Source: Plazaster borealis
Lineage: Eukaryota > Echinodermata > Asteroidea > Forcipulatida > Labidiasteridae
Reading direction: 5' to 3'
Length of the DNA: 64,000 nucleotides
Assembly: GCA_021014325.1 (NCBI GenBank)
Contig: CM037459.1
Location: 12,123,501 to 12,187,500, forward strand
The translations under genes and the position numbers were made by a program. Positions within the stretch are counted from its first letter, which is position 1. The number at the start of each line of letters is the position of its first letter. The notes beneath the pieces were generated by a model that searched no databases, was not told the DNA's origin, and saw only the letters and a program-made list of their open reading frames with translations. Positions 22,641 to 33,470 of the stretch are shown here, in pieces.

Positions 22641-24672
22641 TTGTCTTCTTCATCTTCTTCTTCTTTCATGGAACTCTTCTCTAAAGCATAACTCAAGATT
22701 AAAATTGAAGTGAACATTGAAATTCTTCAATCAGACAGTTGAACCTCAATATAAAGACGGCAACAACTTTCGGTTCAAACTGGAAGTTTATGTTTAAAAT
22801 TTGAAACAATCATAACTCTTTAATCAAACATTTGATTTTTACAATCTATAAATCATCAGAAATGTCTTCAAAAATTTACAAACGCTACACAGAGTGTGAC
22901 CCATTTGACCTTGAATTTCAGTTCAAACCGGAAGTTAAAGTTTCTAATTGGACAAAATCTAACTCCTGAACAAAATATTGGATCAGTAAGGTAAAATGTC
23001 GTCACCAATAATGTTATTTTCTTTTCTTAAACATTTCTCGGCCCAACTGGAGTTGGTAGATTGCATGCGTTTGAAACTTGCGTGCGACTATAGTTTGAAT
23101 TTTCAGCGTAAAAAAAGATTTCAAAAATATTGAGGGGGCACTATGTGCTCCACCCCTGGTCCCCGTAAGTAAAAAAACCCAAACATGGCATTGATAGGAT
23201 TAAACGTGTTGAATAAAATCAGTGGATTAACCAGCCATCGTGTGATCTTGACAATAAGTTTATTCTCGTAAGGCATGCAATACTATAGTTAATCATCAAA
23301 TTCATTGGGTAAGCGTACCCGACAGTGAGGATGGCTGTACAGCACACATTAAAAACTCTTCACACAATCCGTTATGAAGTCGCTAGAATTGGGTTATTTA
23401 TACAAAAAGGTCCCACGTGTTTTCATTAAGCCTTTGTAAGGATGGACGATATTCAACCACGGGTATGTTGGGTGACCCAAATGCCAAATTCCACAATGTT
23501 TTGTTACCAACATCAGCCGATATTATTCAGAATATACAAACAATACCCAATGGAATCACCAAGTGTATGCCATCGGTAACGTACTGAGCCTGGGCAACAA
23601 ATATCATGCGCAAGTAGCTACAATCAGAAAAGGTGTGTGTCTGATTTCTTCCTCCATGGTGTAAATTTTATTTATTTTTTAAATCGAGCACATGTGGACC
23701 TTCACCACTCTGTTTTTAATGAATGCAAAACAAAATTTAAGGCTCTGAACAGGCGGGTTTTCCTACATTTGAAAAAGAAGGAAGAGCATACCTTGTCAAA
23801 TGACTAGGAGGTTTCTAAACAAAACTGTGCTGCTTTTAAACCAATAAAGTGGAAATTAGCTTACTTGGCCGTGTCAAGTTGGTAGTCGTCCCAAAACATT
23901 TCCGTTTTCTTTAGATTCCATTTCTGAGAACGATTGCAACAGTCATGCTCTTCCACACTATCATACTGACTGGGTGAATGTAATGGGATCTCTGGAAACA
24001 TTGTGACCGCGTTGCGTATCTGGGCATCAATGGGTTACCTCTGATTGTGGACACCATACCTCAGATGAAGCCACACCCATGGCGAAATCGCTGGCGCCTC
24101 TATGTGATTGGACGATGCTCCATAGACCATGCACAGACTAGTCTTATGCGACATTTACCGGACTGTCACTGTAGTCCAAAACGGGGCTACCGGTGCAGTG
24201 CCACCAATACACCGATCCAGTTATCCCGGCCCTATTTTTCATTAAACAATCACAGCCGCGAAGATGTAACAATTAGTTTAGTTTTAACAAAATCTTTGAG
24301 GTTGGGACTTCAAATAAGCAACATGTTTGAATTGAATGGCCAAGTATAAAAACTGTGTACAGCCCATGCATACAAAAAATGTGTACACTAAATTAAGTGA
24401 AAATTACGGTGAGACACAATAAAATAAGAAAGCAACAACCCAATTAACAAGTATCTATTTTGTGTTATTTAATGCATGCAACCTTGTACCTTATATCATT
24501 TTTACGAAACCATTTACTTTTCCTAAACACTATGTAACAAACAGGAGTTTTGTACTATAGAAAAAAAATATACATGTCTACGTTGTTAAATTACCTGCAC
24601 CGGACATGTCATAGCTCCAAGACGATTGTAGACATGTTTTCAAGTCTAATAACACCTTGCTTAACCGAAACA
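22641..24672. other. Non-coding stretch, no gene seen
   Basis: Pairs of related words (GTTCAAACTGGAAGTTTA / GTTCAAACCGGAAGTTAA) near 22775 and 22920 suggest a short old duplication. The 100-codon frame at 24047 has no recognised similarity or splice context and is not called. Confidence 0.45.
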
Positions 24673-24862
24673 GGGCCCGACTTCATAAAGCTGTTCAGCA
24701 GAAAATTGTGCTTAGCAATTTTTTCTGCTTAGCAAATTTTTCTGCTAAGCAATAATTAGCGGAGAACAAGTCACAACAATATGCATTACACAGTATTTTG
24801 GCTGGTAACCTGTTTCTGCTAAGCAATTTGTTGTGCTTAACTGCTTTATGAAATTGGGCCCA
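24673..24862. mobile_element. GGGCCC-ended miniature element
   Basis: 190 bp bounded by GGGCCCGACTTCATAAAGCT and the inverse GCTTTATGAAATTGGGCCC. The interior contains repeated TTGCTTAGCA-type words. Same family as 36400, 43721 and 54671. Confidence 0.82.
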
Positions 24863-25345
24863 GGTGACCAACCAAATTGTCATGAACAGTATACGCTGCT
24901 TGTTACTGGTTCACAAATAACTTTTTTTCAGTAAGATTTGAAGCTTTGCATGGTGTGAAGTAAGAACTGAGTAGGTACGTGGTTAAAAAGCACAACAACT
25001 TTAAACTCTTTTGGGGTTAAGTTTCTGTTCCGATATGGTGTTGAAATATTACACAGTAGAGTCTCCTTGACCCATAAGCCAACTCTGTTCTAACTTTTAC
25101 ATATCTGATAAACAGCAATCTGTTCAACCCAAAGGCTTATAAAATTGGTCCTTTGAATATCCATACAAAAGCAATGAATAATCAGAGCATTTGAGTTTTA
25201 TTTCTATCAGGGGCAGCTTGTGCATAAAAGTTATTGATGTTTGTTTTGTACCATCGACCAGAACAATTTAGCAAAGTACCAACAAAACATCTCATTATAC
25301 ATGCAAGTAGAAATATGGTATTTCAGTTGGGGAAAAGCATATTCG

Positions 25346-25512
25346 CAGGCCTGGCATTTCATCTTTGAGAGGGCAAGGCCATTTTCATTTTTGCTAAGGG
25401 CACTTCCATTGGAAAATCTTAAAGTCTATGGGAAACTTCTGAAGGGGCACCAAGGCCAAGACCAGGGGCAACAGAGGCCATAGTCTCCAAGTAAATAATT
25501 CCAAGCCTGGAC
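25346..25512 (-). repeat. Interspersed repeat ending in GCCTGG
   Basis: About 165 bp. Read on the minus strand it matches 49165-49310 and 55870-56035, sharing GGCACTTCCATTGGAAAAT and GAGGGCAAGGCCATTT words. The ends carry a short inverse CAGGCCTGG / CCAAGCCTGG. Function unknown; likely a miniature element. Confidence 0.7.
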
Positions 25513-25921
25513 GAATACATTATTTTAAAGTTGCAACTTTTGTATATACACTGCAATTCTGCTGAAATGAACTTAAGTCTAAAACAAACAAGACAAAACT
25601 TGAAAATGCCTGTCCCACATTTGAAATTTGGTTTCATCTATGCTCTCACATGGACAGGCCTACATGCAAAATCACACAAATTAATTGGCAATTTTGTTCT
25701 TCTTCCACTGCTCAGTACTCGTTTATATTGACCCCTTGCAAGATGAGTACTTCACTTAGGCACGCCTATCCTGTCCGCCATTTTTGGGAGTTAGAAAGTA
25801 CGCAAATGAATTGACTCCCATTATGGTGGGAATGGTAGACACGCGTTGTGCAGTATTTGCATTCCGAGCCGTGCAAAGGGTCAATACATATACACTGAAC
25901 ATGTGGAAAAATGCAATATTC

Positions 25922-26290
25922 TTAAAGGCACTGGACACATTTGGTAATTACTTAAAATATAAATTAGCATACAAACTTAGTTCATGTACTTGGTAATGAG
26001 CAACGGAGAGCTGTTGACAGAATAAAACGTTGTGAGAAACGACTCCCTTAGTTTTTGAGAAAGAGGTAATTTCTCACTAAAATATTTGAATCTGAGAAAG
26101 ACTTCAGGCATGAAGCCTTTCTCAGGCATCTGAAAGCACACAAATTTGTGCAACAAGGGTGTTTTTTCTTGCATTATTTTCTTGCAACTTCGATGACCAA
26201 TTGAGCCCAAATTTTCACAGGTTTGTTATTTTATGCATATACTCCAAGTGAGAATACCTGTCTTTGACAATTACCAAACAATGCCTTTAA
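25922..26290 (-). mobile_element. TTAA-type miniature element, family 1
   Basis: 369 bp with TTAA at 25922-25925 and 26287-26290. The internal hairpin has diverged (GACTTCAGGCATGAAGCC) and the right terminal repeat is shortened. Confidence 0.88.
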
Positions 26291-26879
26291 GTCATAACTC
26301 TACATGAGAATGTATGGAAATGGTCCATGATTGCAATCTATACAACTCCAAACACGTTTATGAGTTCAATATTTTTTTGTAAACAACTTTAAATATAGAA
26401 TTTGGAGTAGAGGAAAACAACAGCAGCTGCATCTACATGTAATAAAAACCGCGAATAATTGGGGAAAATAGCAACTAGTTATATTTTAGTTAAAACAAAC
26501 AGATTATCATTCATACATTATTTTCTCTCTGGTTGCTTTGCATGTTCTTCGTGCATTTTATAACTGTGTAATCAATTTGTTAAAGTTCTGCTCATTATAC
26601 CTCTGTACTTTTCAAGCTGTCTGTGGAACTCAATTTTTTTTATCAATCAATGTGAGTTTCTATTAATATATATAAATATAGTCTGAGCACTTCCTAACAG
26701 CAAACTGTTAACAGATACATCTTAAAAACGCAGGTAGTTACTAGGAACCAGACTTGTACAATGGTCAGCTGTGCCCAAATTCATAGAGCTGCTTTAGTAG
26801 CTAAGCACAATAAAATAATGATTACCAGAGTGTTTGATAGATGTTAAACTTGCATCAGGAATATCTGCTGCAAAAACAT

Positions 26880-27240
26880 AGGATTCGAATTGCCTCCAGC
26901 TACCGGGCAATTATTTCGATGGTCTAGTAGTAAGACATCAGGGCCCAAGCTCATGGCTCTGCTTACTGCCAAATTCTGTGCTTACGGTGCCCGTAAAACA
27001 CACAATTCTATGGGCTGTAAGCACAGAATTCCACGGTAAGCAGAGCCATGAAATTGGGCCCTGCTCTAGAATGGCAAAGGCCATGGGTTTGAATCCCATC
27101 GGAGTAATATGCCTACCAGTGGATTTTTTTCACAGGACTCGGGGGAAAGTACTGAGTAAACAGTGCTTTACACACATCAGTGTATGGGTAAAACCAAAGA
27201 ATAAGAGTACCAGCCAAAACACTATTCCAAATACACCATC
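26880..27240 (+). mobile_element. tRNA-derived SINE split by a palindromic insertion
   Basis: The SINE body starts near CTCCAGCTACCGGGCAAT, carries an A-box-like GGTCTAGTAGTAAGACATC, then is interrupted at 26941-27061. It resumes TGCTCTAGAATGGCAAAGG with a B box (GGGTTTGAATCC) and the tail GTGTATGGGTAAAACCA. The family matches the three copies at 34196-34880. Confidence 0.85.
26941..27061. mobile_element. 121-bp palindromic GGGCCC element
   Basis: The left arm GGGCCCAAGCTCATGGCTCT pairs with the right arm ending CAGAGCCATGAAATTGGGCCC. The whole element is an almost perfect foldback. It sits inside the SINE between GACATCA and TGCTCTAGAATGG. A relative occupies the same SINE position at 58221. 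Confidence 0.9.
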
Positions 27241-30066
27241 AGTGACTGGTATATACATGGCATATTTTTGCTTAGCAGAAAATTGTTAAGCAATAATTGC
27301 TGTTTAATGCAGGTTTATGAAATTGGAACCTACACATAATTGGTTTTTGTGTGCTGTTAGGTGTAAAAAATAAAAACTAGCAAAAGAAAGTACAAAAATA
27401 TACAAATTTAACTTCTCAGGTTAACAACAAAATTGAAAAGTTTACATATACTTTAAGCTTACATAAACTGTATTTATCGTTTGCATTATTTTCCCAACAC
27501 TTTGAGGACAGTATCAACATTCAAAGTAACATTTTGATGTTTTTTGACAGATAAAATATTGTATATATTGTAAGTATTTTGTGTGTAATACTTAATTTAG
27601 AAGACTGGTTTTCAGAAGAAAACATATTATTGTGTTATTCCAATTAAGTTTGACTACACCACTTTTAATACATTCCTAACTTTTATCCGATTATAACTAA
27701 AACTTATCAAACAAACTCCATTTTAAATGACCCCAACTCCAACCTCCAAATGCACAACTGATAAAATGTAAAACAATTATGAGATGATTACTATTCAACT
27801 TCATACAAAGATCAATTCTAAATATAGTACAAAATCACCCCTTATTTGTAAACAATAAATTAGTCCCTTTACAAATGAATTTTTCTTGCAATTTAAAGTC
27901 TTACTAAGTGCGTGTGTTCCATGATGATGTAGGAGGGGAATAAAATGGCTACATAGCGCTACACACTGTGTTTATTTTTTTTTTTATTTAAAATTTCTCT
28001 AATTTTACATGTTAGTTTCCTGCAGTGCATTTGTAGATCCGAGTTGTTGTTGACTTTATATACAAAATAAAACCTCAAGTCAACACGAAGCTAACAAAAT
28101 ACAGCAAAATTATATCCCTACTCCTAATTTTTAGAAGCTGACTAAATAAATTATGTAAACACGATAAGAAGAAAAGATGATAAGTGGGAAACAATGTCTA
28201 GCAAGATATGGCTTTAATAGCACAGCACACCCCTCAAAATTACAAGGCTGCGATTGGATAAGCATTAAAAATCATGAATAAATTAGTCAAATCGTGGGTA
28301 ACCAATAGACCTTAACACACAGGGCTCTGTAAACATCGGAGACCTAATTTGCATATTGATCACGTATCCATCATTGCAAAAGTTTGCCTGCACTGGAAAC
28401 TGGTCTAAGCCAGATTTTAAGCTGAAGGCATGTAATTAATAATCATCCACTATGAAATATGCATTTTTTGTTTGTTTTGAACAATTTCTTGTACGTTTCG
28501 TTTGAGATATGATCATTTGCTGAAAAACATTTTGGGTAAATGATAATCTATCCTCATCCCCAAAGTAGATGGAAAGAGATGAACAATACCAATATTTCTT
28601 TCTAAATCTTTTAAAATTTACATTGCCATGATGGCTTTCAAAACGGCCATTATTGCGCCTCAGATGACATATCAATACACAGCTGCCAGTAACAAAGAAG
28701 TTTCAAAATCAAAATCGAAACAAAAACACTCAGACTTTAAAACAAAAGTCTTTTAAAACTTGTAAGGAAAATCCAAATGTAAAATAGTGCGGAACAAAAA
28801 ACCATAGATCTGCAAATGGAGATGTATGTGAAAACACTGTACATTTACATTGATAAAAGTTTGCAGAAATTGCAAACGGAAACGAAACAGAAAATTGACC
28901 GAAATGAAATTGAAAGTAGCGTGTTACAACATGTAGATGGTGAATAACAATAAACAATACATACATGTACATGTACATGTAACTTAATGTAAAAATGGAT
29001 GGGTTAAGAATTTATATCGTTGTCTTGAAACTTCTGACAACATGTAGTAAAAGAAGTCTTCCTTCATAATCAATTTTGTCTTCATAATTAATCCAACTAC
29101 ATTATGTATGTACAGTGCAAAACTGAGTACCTTGTATTGTAAATTAACAAATTATCCAAAGTGGAAATCTAGCGGCAACTACATACTCTGCATACTTGTC
29201 CGTTTATCAGGGATTGCCCATTAACTTGTTCAATGACTAGCCAGTTGAACCAGTTAGTTTGTTTCACTAGTCTGTCAGATTTGTTACGAGTTATGCCATA
29301 CACAATGGGGAAATGCCCGTGTCCACACATGAACATTCCTTTCTCCATGGCACTAAAAAATGAGTGCCACTTTTCATATTTGTTTTTCAAAAATGAATAT
29401 TTTGTTAAATGGCTCAGTGCAACAAACACTACGAAAATGACCACCTTTTACCTGGCTGCCGAACGAAAGTAGTTAGATTGTTGTATATAATTCAAATCAA
29501 AGTAACTTTGAGTTCTTTTAATAGACCTGTAGCACAAAAGAACTTCTGGTGACTTCACACCGTAAAAATAGAGCACAGAAAATACTAAGCCAAATTGTCA
29601 ACTGTGTCTGCTGGGCACGCCCTCTAGTCAGCTGTGTACATAGAGTATCACTATCATGGCTGATGCGACATGTCAGTATGGCAGAATTAACCAGATCCTC
29701 CAATGGGAAAGATGAACTTTGCCATAAAGCTAAAATGGCAGCACACATGCATTGCCTCAAAAGCAGACATTGCCAGTTAACACTGACTTCTATTTCAACA
29801 CGTTTGCTTCACACTCATTTAGAAAGAGTGTTTCAGCATTACACACATGGAGTGTGGACCTGAGAACAAGAGAGGTCCACACAATGTAGGGACTTGAAAC
29901 ACTATGTGGACCTACACACGTCCACACAGTGTTTTTACAGCGTTGAAGAATATGTTTTTTCTTTAGTGCACAAAAAAAAGGAATATCCACAGAGTGTATG
30001 CAACACAGAGCTGGGTGGGTTAAAGAGTGTGTGACGAACATGTTGATTGTGATATTGTTGGTATAT
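27241..30066. other. 3' flank and probable 3' UTR of the CCPG1-like gene
   Basis: No coding exon is supported. A partial copy of the GGGCCC-family element (TTGCTTAGCAGAAAATTG) lies at 27266-27330, and an ATGTACATGTACATG microsatellite at 28964-28980. Reverse-strand AATAAA-like signals (TTTATT on +) occur near 27970, so the transcript may extend about 2 kb past its stop, but the exact end is not determinable. Confidence 0.45.
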
Positions 30067-33000
30067 TTAAGGTCTTCGGAGGAACCAATTAGAATGATCC
30101 TCCATCTCATGCCTCCTCAGTTCCTCTCTAAGTACGTATCTCTCCTTGATCCACTCGTACATGTCCCAGACAGTCACCCCAGTCCGTCCATCAATACGAC
30201 CCTGAACCCAGTGCAGGTACCAGTTGAAGTTATCCTCCTGACTCGGATTGGACTCATGTGACATCCGCTGATCCTCCCTGTCCTTGGCACGTTGGAGGTA
30301 CCAATCTTCCTGGTCATCTGTGCTCTGGTAACCGCGTCCTGCGTACTTGCGTCTCTCCATCTTAGGAGACGACTCGGATGGTAGATCTGTCTGGGACTCC
30401 TTCCGTTGAGGGAGGCTTTTCAAGTCGATGACGATGGTGGAGTTTTCAGCTGTCTTGTCATCAACACTGTTGACTTTGTCATTTGTGTCTTTAACATTTC
30501 CCAGTTTCTGCCCTTGTGACTTTTTGTGGCTTTTCCGCTGTCGCTTCAAAGCCCTTTCCTCCATGTCTTGTACCATTTCACCAAATTCGTCCTTCAGCTC
30601 ATCCAAGTCTTCATCGTCCGTGTCTGTCTCGCTGAGAAACTCTCCAAGTTCCTCCAGGAATTCTTTCAACTCCCGTGCATCCTTCTTGAGGTGACGATCT
30701 TTGAGCCAGTCCTGGTAGTCGAGGAGCTCTGAATAGAGCCTAGCTGCATCTCTGCGCTGACTCTGCATACATTTTTCATCTCCTTTACAGTGCATGTCCA
30801 TACAGTCAAACATATCGTCCCAATTCGGCTCGGTAATCTTTTCTCCTTTGCAAGCAAATTTTGGAAAATCTTTGATATTGAAGGGCTGTCTTGGAAACAT
30901 CTTTTCATCCCGAGGAATTTCCTGTCCAGTTTTATCCTTAAGATTTTGATCCATAGCGTCACCAGTTTTTGTAGATTGTTTTCTAGACGGAACAGAGTGA
31001 TGCTTCTCTTTTGATCTTATTTGGGATCCTGTCTCCACTTTCACAATTTTCCTTTTAGGAGATTTGGTATCACCGTGAGAAGGCAGCACCCACTGTGGTC
31101 TTTGAGGGGAGGAAAAATGAAAGGTGTGACCTTGGTCTGGATGCGGTACCTCAATCGGATCATTGTCTTGTTCAGGCTGCTGATGGTGCTGTTGTACAGA
31201 CACTGAGTATTCTTCTTCATAATGCTCATGATCATCATCAAATGATGCTATCGTTTCCTCATCGTCCAAATGGTGCCTTTCTCTACGATGGTGGTGCCGA
31301 TGAGGTTTACGACCGCGGTGGATGTGTCTTTCTTTGTGGACATCCCTCTTTGCATTCTTACCGGTTTTTCTAAAATGATTACGCACATGGATGTTCTCAC
31401 GTCGATGATGCTTAGAACGCTCTTGAAAATGTTGCTTCTTACCATGGGGGCCCTTTCTTTTGTGCATTCTCTTCACCTTATCCTTCACCGATCTGAAAGT
31501 CGTTCCAACCTTCTCTCCGAGCTTCTTTGCACCCTCTTTAAATTGTCCAGCCAGATTTGATTCAGAAATATCCTCAAGGACTTGTGCCGAAGTATTCTTT
31601 ACTTTTCCCCAAGCAGCTTTAACTTGATCTCTCAGTCCTGATATGGACAAATTTTGCTTCTTTGTGAAATCTTTGGAGTAGTTCTTCACGGTACTCCAGG
31701 CATCTTTGACCGTTTGACTGAACCCATTCTTTACCTTCGAAGGCTCTGATTCCGACTTTCCTGTTGTTGTTGCGTTCAGAATGCCATCAGTAACAAGGGT
31801 AGAGTAATTTTTGACGGAGCTCCAAACCTGTTCAGCCGTCTTGCCGATATTAGTCAAAGAGATGTTATGTTTGGCTATGGTTTCGGCTGAGATGTTTTCC
31901 ACAGTGTGTAGAGTGTCAGTAAGTCGTTCACCAACGCCTGAAAGGATTTTCTTGTTGTAGTCCAGTACGTCAGAGGTGATGTTTTTTAGTTTTGTCCAGG
32001 CACCATTGGCTCGCTCACCAAGACCCTCTACTGTGATGTTATGCTCCTTAACAAGCTGAGCTGATTGATTCTTCAGAGATTCCGTGACTGATTCAATCTC
32101 TATTGATAAGTGCTCTGCAAGGAGTTTAGTGTTATTGACAATTGTTTGGACTCCATCTGATTCCGGCAAGGCCTTTAAAGTTTCTAATTTTGAATAAAAT
32201 GCCTCAGACCATGAACCTGATTTGTCTTGATCATCGCTGGCAAATGATGACTTCACCGAGGCTTCCGTCTGATTGAGATATGCCAGAAAATCATTGCCAT
32301 GGTCCGAGTGGAGAAAACCTGGCAATACATGCTCAAGTGCGGCGGCTATTCCAGCAAAGTGGTCTTTTGCCGTTTCAGTTTGATCATTAGGGTGGTCGTC
32401 GTTAACCTTGTCTGAGGATTTGGATGAATGACTTGTGTCTTGGCCCTCATCATCTTTTGAGCTTTCATCTTTCTTCAAGTCCTCAATCATCTGTTGCCAG
32501 TGTTCCGCTGCCTGAAGCACCTTATCCATTCTCTCTTCCATTATTTCCATCTTCTGTGTCAGGGCTTTGATTGTTGCTGATTCATGCTCCGCACTGGATG
32601 ACTCAGGAGAGATGTCCTTGTCGACTGTTGACTTGACATCTTCTTCCATCTTATCCTTCCCCAGCAAGTCATTCTCTATCTCAACTTCAGCTGCGTTGGT
32701 TTCATCCTCTTCCAATCCTCCTTCCAATCTGTGATAATCTACTACACCCTTGTCAACATTACCATGCTGCTCATGCATTTTGCTAACCTCAGTTGACTTC
32801 TTGTACACCTTTAAAACATTACGGTTTGTCATATTTTGAGTGTCTTTCCTCTCATCACTTCCATCATCAAGCTGGCCAGTCACCAAGGAGCTTACAGGAT
32901 CCTCACTTAGCCCCTCTTTATCATCGTTAAAATCCTTCTCAGATTGTATCCCGACAACCAAATTATCAGTGTTTTCTTTTGCAACATCAATGAGTGTTTG

Positions 33001-33470
33001 TTCCTTCTTGTTAAAAGGTTCACTCAACTGCCCATTATCATCTGACAAACTTACATGTAAATCTACACTTGACTCGGGAATCGTTACCACATCCTTACCA
33101 GTACCTACTTCACCGAAGGAGACTATCAAAGTCTCCTCAAGTTTATCTTCACTTAGCCTTGTTCTGTCAGTCTGAGTTAGATGCAACGTACCATCTACAG
33201 GTTCACCCTGCTTGATCGTGTCTCGTTCCTGACCTACCTCCTGCTCAAGAAGAAGCTGTTGCTCTGGGTCTTTGTCAGCGAGCATTCTTGAGTTGAGGCT
33301 CTCCATCAACCTGATGGCCTGCAGCGCTGGAGACGAGCTCTCTGTGGTGATCTTACTGTTGTGACCCGTGCTGTGGTCCAGGCAGGTCACGAGGTCATCC
33401 TGGAGTTCACGCAGACGCTGTACTTGTCCAGTGTTCATGGAGTGCTGGTAGGCCATCTCTTGTGAGGAAC
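30067..33470 (-). CDS. CCPG1: CCPG1-like coding exon 6, luminal domain
   Basis: Residues 570-1703, stop TAA at 30067-30069. Acceptor CTCTTGCGTAG|GTT. The long frame extends past the acceptor on the upstream side, but that part is intron. Contents in order: acidic linker, short coiled coil (EIMEERMDKVLQAAEHWQQM), helical repeats with N-x-S/T sequons, a His/Arg-rich stretch, an extended basic linker, the Cys-pair region, the acidic helix LKEFLEELGEFLSETDTDDE, and a Trp-rich tail ending NWFLRRP. A 3.4-kb single exon. Confidence 0.95.

Noticed and set aside
24047..24349. 100-codon plus frame.
   Set aside because: No recognisable domain, no splice sites of matching phase; Arg/Ser/His-rich composition looks random.
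30428..33175. Several plus-strand frames of 60-111 codons opposite the large CCPG1-like exon.
   Set aside because: Shadows of the real minus-strand frame, Ser/Leu-rich because the true protein is Glu/Asp/Lys-rich.
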